From Pratylenchus scribneri (taxonomy: Eukaryota > Nematoda > Chromadorea > Rhabditida > Pratylenchidae): 64,000 nt of DNA. Numbering within the stretch: position 1 is the stretch's first letter; every line of letters starts with the position of its first letter. The notes beneath the pieces are model-generated. The model was given only the letters and a program-made list of their open reading frames with translations, did not search any database and was not told the origin of the DNA. The stretch covers positions 1,674,001 through 1,738,000 of the forward strand of contig JAQSEB010000050.1 in NCBI GenBank assembly GCA_030063045.1, read 5' to 3'. The translations under genes and the position numbers were made by a program. Positions 13,001 through 24,086 of the stretch are shown piece by piece.

Positions 13001-16000
13001 AATAGAAAATGAAGAAGAATTGGAATATTTGATTTATTATTATTGAAAAAATGTGAACCTTGGCCATAGGTTTCCGGAGTGAAGTACAAAGAGCCATATC
13101 CACTGCTGCGCTTTTGTTGTTCCTCATAACGTTTTCGGATGGCTGCTGTCCTCTCTTTAATCTCGCGAAGTTTTTTATTCTGTTGTTCGGTTTGTTCGCG
13201 CATCTCTTTTTCAATCAATTGATTGATCAAAATTGCTCCTCTTTAATTAGAACAATTAGTATTTTTTTTTTAAATGGGAATAGTTTATTTGCCAAAAAAT
13301 TGAAAAAAGCCGAATGCCGAAAGAATTTTACAATTCAGATATTGTATTATTTTTCGGTAATTTCAGCATTTTTTTTCAGCAAATTAAATATCGTCCATTT
13401 CAAATGAGTAAAAATAAACCTGTTCGCCTGGATGACTTCACATTGGAATTCGATCATACTCCGTTGGAAGAACCAAGAATGCAAAATCCTCAATTGGAAT
13501 ATGATGAACAGGAAGGCGACGGCACCAAATCCAATGCTTGCTTCCGATGCCCATTTCCCTCCGGCGGTGCATTTTTGAAAATTGGAAAATATATTTTCGC
13601 CATTGGCTGATTTTTCGTTGTTGGCATCGGTGAATTCACCGATTTGTTTGTTGGCGAATGTATTTGAGCAAAAAATGCTAAATAATTGTTGAATTGGGCA
13701 AATGTAACTTTCGTTGAGGAAGCCAATGAAAACGCAGCCAACAAACTAAAAATGCGGAATTAAATTGTGTATTAATTAATAATTAGATGGGCGGATTTTT
13801 AGGTCGCAAAAATTATTAAAATAGATGCCTATGCCCTATTTTTTTTGTGAAATTTGCCAAAATAAATTTCGACAACTACAAAATAGGTCAAAAATTACGT
13901 CAAAAATTATAAAATAAATTTTCAAAATATTTAATTATTATTTTTCTCATCAAATTTGATCGAAAAAATAGGTCAAAACGTAAAAACCCGCTCCTTATTT
14001 TTTAATAATTAATAAATTAAAACCTGAAGAATAATTTTGCAGAACATAATCGTAATTGTGTAGTAGGCTTAAATATTAATTAATTAATTTTATAAAATAA
14101 TAAAAATATAATTTATACCAAGCAAATTCCATTTAGCCAGCGTTTTTGAATAATTTCGCATTGTGTACAGATTATTTCCTTGCCAAAGCATCCAAAAAGC
14201 CAGAACCACATAGCCCAGCGCAAAAAGTGAAGTGCTGCCCAGTCCGGCGCACAAAACCATAACCATCGAAATCCAGTGGCCGTACATGAAGACAATATAT
14301 TTGAAAAAGTCCACAAAACTTCGTTGCTCCACAATAAAATCATAGTGCGGGTTTTGCTTGAATAATTTGTATTTTCCATCCGAATAAATTGAATCATTTG
14401 AGCCGGCTGGATGTTGTTCACTTTCTTGGCCAAATACTCGATTTTGGGCGGCCACAATTGCCAAAAGGACGAAATCGATTTTTAAATTTGCGGCGAATCT
14501 TCCGGGTTCAAGTCGGTAGGTGGCAATGCTCAGCAGGTAGGAAAGATTGTTGTTTAAATATTCCCATTTTAGCAAATTCGGTGGAAGATTGAACAGCAAT
14601 TTCCATTCGGTCCATGGATAAGCTAAAAAAACAAATAATTAAAATGGTTTAAGGAAGGTTTGTACTACATTCTCAAATCAAATATACCCAAAATTGGATA
14701 GAGCTGGTCAAAACGCATTGAATGGTATATAATTTGTTATGGTTTTGGTTTGGTCAACAATTAAAGGGTTTTAAACGGTTTAAAAACCCATTTTGGTTTA
14801 ATGGTTCAATCGAATTGGGTAAATCTAAGCCAAAATTTAATCAAATGGTACGTCTTGACGTGATTTATTGACTGAATTGAATATAAGGTTTATGGGTCTA
14901 ATAAACCATACGTCTTTGCGCATTTTTAATTTTGAAAATTTAATAATTTTTAAAAATACCAATGCATTGATTGTGTGGCAATCCAATAGCCATCAAATAT
15001 TCCAGCGGGAGCATTATAATCAAATATGCAACCAAAAATGGCCAAAATATTTTTCTGCTCTGCCTGGGCAGCATCATCATAACAAAAAGCCACCCGGTCA
15101 AAATTGCTGCCGGCCCATCCATTCGTAGCCATGCGGCAAATGCCATTGCCGAAAGTGAAACCTGAAGAAATTTTTGGGTCAATTTAAAAATTTCCTTTAA
15201 TTCTAACCTCAACTCCGAATTTGTAAAAACCATAATTGAGGAAAAATTTGAAACAATCAACCAAACTTTTGTCAAAGTCTTTTGGATTGGCACCGGGGAA
15301 GAGAATGCCTTGAGCTGGTTCGGGTTGGCCAAGTAATTTTCGGTTGTTGATTTGACGATATTTTATGCAATATTGAATTCCAATGAGAATAAGCACAAGA
15401 ATTATGCCCTAAAATTTATTTGTGATTAATCGAAATAAATTAAATTTACTTACAAGAATGTCACTGGCAATCCAGGGATCTTCTTTTTGTAATCCAAGCC
15501 ATTTTTCGATTGTTCCAAAGTCTTTAACATCCGTAAAATTATTTTCATTTTCCCATGAACAAGTTGCTTCTGTATCATGTATGAACTTGCTGATGGGTGG
15601 CACAAAAAGTAGCTGTAAAATTAATAAAAATATAATATTTTAGTAAGTTTATCTTAAACCCATAAACCTTTTATCTAATAAATAGATCTCGTCAATACGA
15701 ATATTAAGATTATAGTTTAGCTTAGATTTAATCAATTCTAACTTAATTTTAAACCAATAAACCAAAAATGGTTTAATCCGTTTTATACCCTTTAATTGTT
15801 GACCAAACCAAAACAAATTATTAACCATTTAATGCGTCTTGACAAGCTCTATCCAATTTTGGGTATATTTGGTTAGGAATATAAGAAAAATCTTAAACTA
15901 TTATACTTTTTTTTTTGGAAAGATGTACTATTTTCAGTTCCTAATTATACAAATTGGTATATAAAATTTAAAAATAAATTTCAACTTACCCCATAGACTC

Positions 16001-19000
16001 TTCTGATAACAAAAAGGAATGATAAATAGGGCTGGCAAAAATAGTTGCCAAAAATCGCAAAATAGTTAACTAGAATAGTTGCCAAAAATCGCAAAATAGT
16101 TACATAAATAGTTGCAAAAACCCAAAATAGTGACAAAAATTTCAAAAAAAGTTACAATTTTTTATCGAAATAAAAGGTTAAAAATAGAAAAGAGATTTAA
16201 AAAATTCATTGATCAGATCGTTCTTGGTTATAATTGCAAATCAGATACATTTCGAGATTATTAATTTGAAACTCATTCGATTATCAGCCAAAATAGACTT
16301 ATACATAGAGAAAGAACGCTCAACATCACAAGATGTGAGTGGTGAATATTTGTAAAATGGAATTAGATTTGGCGAAACATCACAATTATTGTTTTGGCCA
16401 GAAAGAATATTGCAGATTTGGGACATGATTTCGATTCCGGGATTATTGGAAACAATAAACTTGAATTTCTCTTGAATTTGTCTGCACTTTCTCCGATTGC
16501 CATTTCCATTTCATCTTGTACTTCGCCAAAGATTTGCAATTGTTCATAAATGGATAGGCCTTGTTTTTCCAATTTTGTGATCGATTCGGCCAATTTGGCA
16601 AAATTAGATTGGATATAGGCGAGGTCCTGCCAAACAGCATTTGTATAACAGGCCAAACTTTCCTCAATTGCGACGGCATCGTTCGGGTCTAAAGTATTCA
16701 AAACCTAAATTGATATTTTACAAAAAATCATTTTTAAGTTGTTTTTGTCGTTTTTCCTTTTCTGAAACTCGAAGAAGGGCACGTCTATGCTTCAATGTTT
16801 CATTGTGTTGTTTTAAATGACCAAATATTATTGTAGAACAATTTTGTTGAATAACCTTTTGTTGAACAAATTCCCGTTGTCTATTGGTCGTTGTAAATTT
16901 TATATAAACCTGTTGTTGACACGCTTCACAATAAATCCCTTTACCCTCTTTGGTAGTATTGATTGTATAAACTGAATTTCCATTTAATCGATCAATCCAC
17001 TGGCGAAACAATGCATATTTTGTATTATTTGGTGGCATTTTTAAGAAATTTCCAAAAAAAGTTATATAAAATAGTTGTTTTGGGCTGAAATAGTGATCAA
17101 ATAGTTAAATAGTTGCAAAGGTAGCAAAATAGTTAAAAATAGTGAAAAAAGTTGAAAAAAAGTTCAATATTTTGGGCTCAAACCAAGTTAGATATGTTTT
17201 TTATTGCGTTTTTATGCATAAATAATGCTCCGCATAAAATAGTTAAATAACTATATTTGCCAGCCCTAATGATAAATATCCGCACAGTGCCAAAATGATT
17301 GATTGTGACGATGTTAGTGTAAGCGAAACTGCGATCAGAATAATTGGCAACAAATTGAGTAGGCAAAAATGTTCGATGCAAACAATGAGAAGGATAAAAA
17401 GTATAAATTTGTGAAGATGCACTTCAGCGAATCTCCACCCAAATTCTTTAATACATTTCCATAGATCAAATGCCGTCATTATCAATGATCTTATATCTAA
17501 AATTGATTTTTTATGAGAAAAATGAGTGCAATATGAAAATGGGTGAAATATTTGGGCAAAAAATATGCATAATTATTGTTCAAAACGAAGGGTAATGTAA
17601 TATTTTTTTATTTCAAAAAGGGTGAAAAGAGATCTCAAAGCATTTTAAAGCAAAAATGGTATAAAAATGTGCATGAATTTTAATGTGTTTGTTTGTGCAT
17701 TTTTTTACGAACCAGTTCTGTTCAAATCTGTCACTTCCTCCTCCATATTTAATTGAGATGTATTTGGCGTTTTTGTAAGCTTAATCCACGGGTCATGGAA
17801 AAATTTCAATTGAAGCATTGTGACAACGATCAGTGCAATAATTTTGATTAATCTTTCAAAAAGTGCTCTGAAATTTGAAATAAATTTAAGCATTAAATTT
17901 ATTAAACATACCCAAATTGTTTTTCTTGATAATCATAAAGGCCAATGTCATGGCTAAATGCATCAGTAAAACCAGTAATTTTTCTCCAGAATTCGGGAAT
18001 TCCTGGGAATTGATAGCAATAAATGGCAATCAGAATAAGTGAAGAATAAGTGATCAGCAAAGTCAAAAACCCGAATATAGTTGCCCGGAAAAATCGGAAT
18101 GATAACTGTGAAATATTTGGTGGAAATTAAATTTGAAATAAATCATTAAAATGCGCTCACCTGAAAAACAACAAGTAGCGTGACAAAGAACAGGAAGAAT
18201 CCAATGGAAAAGAGGTTATTTTCACCGATCAATGGAGTGTTGATGAGGATGCAGAAAACAACCAGAAAAATCCAATATTTTGTCAATAATTTGGAGATGA
18301 AAACAAATGGGCTCTGAAAAATATTTAAAATTAATTTTAATTAAATTAAATTATTTTTTATTATTTTATTTCCAAAAAAGCTGTTCAAATATTTTAAATA
18401 AATCAATAAATTTATTTTAATTCAATTTGGCCCACCTCATCATTCAAATGTGGATGGCTTAGCAATTTCCTTTCCTTGTATTTATTGTGTTTATCACCAA
18501 AAGTTCCGTAATTAATATGCTTCAGTCTGTCTCGACCACTGAGTGAATTGTAAAAGTCCTCTCGAAGATGAAGGCGAAGAAGGATGTAGAATGGGAGCGA
18601 AAATAAAACCTGCAAAATAAGAAATAAAATATTAATTTATTTTCACTCAAAATAAGTCAAAATTATTAATTAATTAATTAATGATTAAAATCGATTAAAT
18701 ATTAAATTGGATAAAATTGGTTAAGGTGAAGTCATTAATTAATTGTAATAAAACAAGAAATTTTGTGTTGTGAAATTAAGTAAGTAATAAAATAAAATAT
18801 TTTTTTTGTCGATGGCGAGCGATTAGTCAAACATTATGAAGATTATCGGTGAGAGTAATAAAGAGGATAGGTGGGAGGTTGGGGACCTATCTCTAATAAA
18901 ATATAAATCGATTACTTCCGTTTAACATAAATACCAATTCATTTTTTCTAATCAGTTCCTATTCCCCAATTTATTTTACCGACCATCCCAAACATTCCCC

Positions 19001-22000
19001 ACTTGACATAAAATGGAATTTAAGTTTGTTTAAATAAATTGAAATTGTATTTTTGAATTGCCCCATTTGACTTAAGAATAAAAAAATGAATAGAAAAATA
19101 TATTTTAAAATCGAAAATAAAATGCATGTTGGACTAAAAATGAATGGGTTGGGAATCCTAAATGGAAAATGAACAAAAGAAGAAAAAAGAACAAAAGTCA
19201 CAAATGAAATGGAATGATTCATTTTTGGTTGGCAATTGTGTAGAAAATAAATGAAAATGGAATCTACCTTCAATAGAATTGTCCGAAAGGCAATCAATCG
19301 ATCATCCTCCAATTTGAAACCAATAATTTCCAAAACAGGACCAGATGGAATTTCGCCTTTGTTAAATTGCATACTGTAAACATATTGGGCGAGCAAGAGA
19401 AACTGTAAAATTAATATAAATTGCATAATTTTAAAGAATGGACGGGATTTTTTTATTAAATTATTGGCTAGATAAATTTTGAAAATCTGGGCTTTTAGGC
19501 AACCAAAAGACTTAAGAATAGGCTCATTCGACTCGACATGTTTCAATTTCAGACTTGGAAATAAGGCTTAGTCAAAAATTAATAAACCAAAACTGGTTTG
19601 GGTTTAAACAATAGTTCAGCTTTTCAAAAACAAGGTCAAAACGGTTTGAAATTGTTTATATTAAATCAATCATTTTGAATCGATTGAGCCTATTCTCAAG
19701 TCTCTAGATTCCCTAGAAGCCAAAATTTCCAAAATTAGTTAGCTCATTGATCTATTAAATTCCCAAATTTTTGTAATTTCCAATAACTCTACCTCCGTAT
19801 ATGCGAGCAGCAATGGTGATAGACCATAAGCCCATCGGCGGGAATCAACCAGAGCCCAAATTGCGCATGCCATAATCAAGAAAATCAGCCCGAATACGGA
19901 ATGGTAAAGAATGGCCCACATCATCATGGAAAGGAGAGCAAAAACATAGCAATGATAGAGGCAAAAATACAGGAATTCTTGGGCAGCTTCCACCAAAAAT
20001 GATCCGGGTTCACTTTTGCGACGGGCTAAAAAGTTGAAATTATTTTTAAATTTGTTTATTTTGAATTTACTTCGAATCATTTGAGCAATTCGGTGCCGAT
20101 CCATAACTTCCGATGTGATTCTTTGCAATTGTAGATTATGAGGAATGACATCAACGGTGTCGCTTTCGGTTGTTGGTCTTTCTGGCAGCAACTAAATATG
20201 GAAAATTGGAAGTTAGTAAATTGTTTAATTATTTATGGATACTATTTAATTTTTCGAAAAAAAACTTTAAATTGACGAAAAAACAGTCAAAATATATAAA
20301 TGGTTTAAGGGTTTGTCGTTTGTCCTATATTCACAAACCATATATACCTAAAATTGGATAGAGCTGTTCAAGACGCATTGAATGGTATATAATTTGTTAT
20401 GGTTTGGTCAACAATTAAAGGGTTTTAAACGGTTTAAACACAATTTGGTTTTTGGAGCACAAATTTAATTGAAAAAAAATCATTTGCCGATATCGGGTAT
20501 CGAACCGCTGGCCTAAGGAAAGGAAGAAATGGGGGCGGTTTAACCGACTGAACATTTAGTAAAATTGATTAAATCCAAGCCAAATCATAATAATTGATGT
20601 GCCAATGATTAATCTTTTCGGCATTTTACGTTTTTTTTTCAACAAACTATTTTATATTTTAATAAGCAAAAAACCCACTTCTTCATGCAGTGATGATGAC
20701 TCCCCTCCACCTCCAACTTGTTGAATGGGAATGGTTTCAACCGTCGTTCGGGTACTTCCATATGGCACAAATGCGTACAGCCTTCGTTTAGGCTTAATTC
20801 CATCTTTCGTCCAACTTAAAATTAAATAAAATTAAAAATATAATTTAAAACAAACCAATATTGAATCGAAAGGACATAAAAAAGAGCGAGTAATGAGCCA
20901 AAATTGATGAATGGAATTAATCCAATCGATTGATTTATATCCAAATTGTACCAATTTAAACAGGTGGATGGTAAAATTAGAGGAGACAATCCCAATAATC
21001 TGAATTAATTTTTGAAATTATTATTTTTTAATACATTTATGAACGAACCGTGCTATAATATGGGTCGGTGGCAATATTTGTTGAAAGGATTCAATTTGAT
21101 AGGCAAAGATTAGCATAAAATGAAAAGCCAAATATAATTTGAAAAATCCCTTAAGAATTAAAGGTTTATTTATTATTTTTTTTAGTGAATTAATAAGTAA
21201 TTTTTTCTCAATTTTTTCTCATTTTCTTTAACTAATCATTTAAAATAAACAAAATATTTATTTTAAACCTTCATATAATTGAACATTCTCCTTCTTAGCG
21301 GCGTATACAGCGCCCACCAAGTCATTGTGGTCAAGAAAAACAGAAAATATGGCAAGTTTAAAATTGAAGGCTAAAAATGGAATATTTAAAATTTAAAAAG
21401 ACACAAAATTACATTGAGAGCACCAACAAAACAGGACATAAAAACAATGAGAGCATCCGAAATTCGCATTGAGGCCGCAATGAACCAAGTTGAAGGAAAA
21501 TCATTAGATGGTTGGCAATTTCCTCGTTGATTATGAGTTGGAATTGTTTGATCGCTTGATCTGCAAAATTAGTAAAATTAAATTTCAAATTTATAAATTT
21601 TTACAATTCCGTTTCCTGTTGTTCCGTAATGCTGCATTCTGCAAATCCAAAAGGAGGTTGAACTTCATTCGGGAACATTGTACAAATTATAAATGTCAAA
21701 AGTGCGCCCAAGAGAGCAAATATTTCGGGAAGAAACAATCGCACAACAATAATGTCCGAAATAAGTGGAACTCTGTAAATTAATTTATTTAGTTCTTAAG
21801 TAAATTAGTAATCATTACCGAATAAAACCTGCTTGTCTAAACCAGTAATCAATTGAACTTGTATTGCAATATTTGATATATTCTTCATCGGGGATTTCAA
21901 AATATTGGTAGAGTTGATATGCAAATTGTGATAAAGATGTCAAAAGTGTAACAAGAAGGCAAAAAATGCTGTAGCAATAAATCGTTTCTTAATTATAGGT

Positions 22001-22245
22001 TTGGTTTAAATAAGTTTGTACAAAAAATAATACTTGGGAATGGAGCATTTGAACGTATCGTCGGCAGGAATGCACATAAAAATGCCAAAAGAATGTAAAC
22101 CAGTGAAATGAAGCTTGGTCGAAGTATGGCACCTATGTTTATTTTGTTGGATTATTTTAAACAAAATTGTTTTAAGCAAACCCAGAATCATGAACATTGG
22201 CATAAATATGTTGATCATTATCATTTTGACGTGCATGGCTCCCAT
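7015..22245 (-). CDS. pezo-1: Piezo mechanosensitive ion channel (pezo-1 orthologue), whole gene
   Basis: Very large multi-pass mechanically gated cation channel of the plasma membrane. Both ends are present. Exon 1 (22245-22182, [16 protein letters not shown]) joins an exon reading [19 protein letters not shown], the typical Piezo start. The 3' exon ends [13 protein letters not shown]...[16 protein letters not shown] before a TGA at 7015. In between lie LEVH-type repeats ([15 protein letters not shown], 17.4 kb), the coiled [16 protein letters not shown] region (13.2 kb), [18 protein letters not shown] (10.3 kb), the PF-motif anchor [19 protein letters not shown] (8.6 kb) and the extracellular cap region (7.4-8.2 kb). 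There are dozens of exons; I did not fix every boundary. Introns carry R1, R2, R4, R5 and tRNA-like repeats. The exon 17496-15990 is split by a 1.24 kb hAT remnant, so this copy is broken unless the insertion is spliced out. Confidence 0.93.
9006..9073 (-). repeat. Solo tRNA-like (SINE-type) sequence
   Basis: In a Piezo intron. Minus strand: TAGCTGAATGGGTTATCGCC (A box) and TTAGGGTTCGATACCCAGC (B box). No good acceptor stem. Confidence 0.68.
10580..10825 (-). repeat. R1 MITE copy
   Basis: In a Piezo intron, reverse orientation (CCTTTAT... TTGTTGATCAAACCATAA). Confidence 0.82.
11420..11650 (+). repeat. R1 MITE copy
   Basis: In a Piezo intron; contains ATTGGATAGAGCTGGTCAAG and TTGGTCAACAATTAAAGGG. 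Confidence 0.82.
12290..12612. repeat. R2 MITE copy
   Basis: In a Piezo intron. The centre carries a small duplication (AATTCTGAATCAACCAACAA). Confidence 0.88.
13787..13995. repeat. R5 element
   Basis: In a Piezo intron. Left GGGCGGATTTTTAGGTCGC, right AACGTAAAAACCCGCTCC. Confidence 0.82.
14641..14912 (+). repeat. R1 MITE copy
   Basis: In a Piezo intron, near full length; ends with GGGTCTAATAAACCAT. Confidence 0.82.
15651..15905 (-). repeat. R1 MITE copy
   Basis: In a Piezo intron, reverse orientation, close to the exon that holds the hAT remnant. Confidence 0.82.
16019..17276 (-). mobile_element. hAT transposon remnant inserted in a Piezo exon
   Basis: Element 16027-17268 (1,242 bp) has terminal inverted repeats TAGGGCTGGCAAAAATAGTT / AACTATATTTGCCAGCCCTA and a perfect 8-bp target duplication ATGATAAA (16019-16026, 17269-17276), the hAT signature. 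On the minus strand, frame 17038-16718 starts [14 protein letters not shown] and has a BED-like finger (YCEACQQ ... [11 protein letters not shown]). Frames in 16701-16241 end with the hAT dimerisation motif [20 protein letters not shown] one-base frameshift separates the two downstream frames near 16430, and the catalytic middle of a transposase is missing, so it cannot encode an active enzyme. It has the same orientation as Piezo. Short internal AAAATAGTT repeats line both subterminal regions. Removing the element and one duplication restores [15 protein letters not shown] in the host. Confidence 0.92.
19477..19739. repeat. R4 inverted-repeat element
   Basis: In a Piezo intron. Left GGGCTTTTAGGCAACCAAAA and right CCCTAGAAGCCAAAATTTCC; the centre contains AACCAAAACTGGTTTGGG. 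Foldback of about 260 bp. Confidence 0.8.
20295..20620 (+). repeat. R1 MITE carrying a tRNA-like module
   Basis: In a Piezo intron. Insert at about 20491-20558; minus strand shows GTTCAGTCGGTTAAACC (A box) and GCGGTTCGATACCC (B box). It lies at the same place within R1 as the insert at 3741. Confidence 0.8.
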
Positions 22246-22966
22246 ATTTATTCTTTTTATTATCGATAAATTATTTTAAAAATGTCAATAAATACGGCTA
22301 AATCAATATGGAATAATAAATATACAAATGTGGATTTGGGAATTTGGGTTTGCTAAATTTTTTGCTAGATTTTGGTTTGTTATTTTTTGGAAATGAAAAT
22401 TCGAGAGCCTAGCGAAAAGATTAAATTTTTTCGCCACGCCAAGGCAATGATTCATTCAATTCATTACTCTTAAAAAATCAATTCATACTTTTCATTTTCA
22501 TGGTTTGGTTTAATTCTGAGCTGGTTGATATTATTGATTGGTTGGTTTCTTAAAATGTGATAAAATTTTCAAGAAATGACGTAAACATTTTGATCATCAT
22601 GATGTTTTGTGTATTTGGATTTTGGAAATAATTTAGTGCTAATTCATATCAACAAATATCAGCCTGGGCTATGAGCGAACTCTTTATTACCCAATTAAAT
22701 AATTCTACGTTCGATAAATTAAATCAAGAATATTAAAGCAAATTTATTCAACAATACATTATATACAACAATAATACAATTTATATGGTATACAAGAGGG
22801 GAATTACACAATATAATATTTAGGGAGAAATAATGGGGCACATACAACAATACAATACAATGAATGGGGAATGGGGATGGGGGCTAGGGGGAGATGTCGT
22901 CTTTGATCCATGAAGAAGTCCGCGCCTGTTCATGCCGGCCATCCATCCTCTGCAGCTGCTTTGATC
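22246..22966. other. Intergenic spacer between Piezo and the REEP gene
   Basis: About 720 bp between the Piezo start codon and the REEP stop codon, both on the minus strand. AT-rich, with purine-rich text near 22850-22900. It must hold the Piezo 5' UTR or promoter and the REEP 3' end. I recognise no repeat family or RNA gene here. Confidence 0.5.
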
Positions 22967-23758
22967 CTAGTCGCGGCCGCCACCAATGCCAAGAGGTCTA
23001 AAAATTAAGGGATGTTAATTTTTTATTAAAAAAAATGCTGAATGGACTCACCGAAGAACCTGTTCATTCAGCTTGTCGAAGGCCGGGTCCACGTATTTGA
23101 CATAGAGATTGTGTGCGCCGAGTGTTTGAGGCAGGGCCAGATAGAGGAGGAAAGCCAATTTCAGGAGCCAATACAGCGGCATGACGTGGTAGATTCCTTC
23201 GGCGAAAAAGTCGAGCACTGAGAAGGTCGCGAACGTGGTCCAGTAGATCAGCCATTGCGTGTCATCATCTTAAAAGAAGGGGCAAATTACAATTGATTAA
23301 AATGGAAAAAAAATCCCCACCTTTTTGTTCGGTCCGGATTGCAATCACTGATCGGTAGGCCGGGTATGCGAAGCCAATGAAGTTGCAGAGAAGCCCGGCA
23401 GCCGAACCAAGAACGAGGTAAATGGAGACGAAAGCGCAGGCAATGTAGAACATCTGTAAAAAAAAAGAATGATTTGAGGATCAATAAACCCAAAAACCCC
23501 GGAACTCACCATCTCTCTCGGAATCCCCGTTTTTTCCTCGAGCGGCATGAACACTTGGTCGTAGTTGCGGAGCCATCCTTGAATCACGGGGCGCACATCC
23601 GCAAATGATTGTATGTCGGTGTTGCGTGGTTGTAGACGGGCACGTCCGGCAGTTGGCAATGATGTGGCGGAGTTGACGCTTTGTTTTGAATGTCCTCGGG
23701 CTGTTGCGGGTGCTGCTTGATCCTCGAATTGTTGTTGGTCCACCATTACGTCGCTCAT
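22967..23758 (-). CDS. REEP5/6-Yop1 family ER-membrane-shaping protein (TB2/DP1/HVA22)
   Basis: Reticulon-like hairpin membrane protein that curves tubular ER. Minus-strand exons: 23758-23510, 23453-23321, 23268-23052, 22997-22967, giving 209 residues. Exon 1 encodes a Ser/Ala/Gln-rich N-terminus then IQGWLRNYDQVFMPLEEKTG. Exon 2 encodes the hydrophobic hairpin SIYLVLGSAAGLLCNFIGF and the family motif AYPAYRSVIAI. Exon 3 encodes DDDTQWLIYWTTFATFSVLD and LPQTLGAHNLY. The last exon adds only RPLGIGGGRD before the stop. Order and spacing match REEP5/REEP6 and yeast Yop1. The start ATG at 23758 lies about 330 bp from the divergently transcribed phospholipase start. Confidence 0.93.
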
Positions 23759-24086
23759 TTGTTGTTTTCGTGTGTTGTGTTGATTTGTCGTTGGAAGAAG
23801 ATGTTGTTTTGTTGTCTTGGGGCGCTGCTGCTGAATGATGAAGAAGGTAGGAATTATTCATTCCTTAAATATGAAAATTTTCTGACTATAAACTGAACTG
23901 TTTCTTTTCCTTATGCAATGAGGGCTAAGTATGGTAAGTATTTTGACTGTATTTGACATACCATATACCAATCGATCTTAATACCAAATATCAATATTCA
24001 GCGGAATGCGGAACACTACATAAAAGGCCGCCAATATCTCCTCATTTAGTCATTCTCAACACAACATACTCCCACCTCAATCCAAC
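23759..24086. promoter_or_regulatory. Presumed shared divergent promoter region (REEP / phospholipase)
   Basis: Short spacer between two divergently read start codons, so both promoters must lie here or in unseen upstream exons. The part next to REEP is rich in short TTGTTG-type repeats; the part near 24000 is AT-rich. No TATA box or known motif is called with confidence. Confidence 0.35.

Noticed and set aside
13314..13610. Plus-strand open frame at 13.4 kb
   Set aside because: It is antisense to a Piezo exon ([19 protein letters not shown] on the minus strand).
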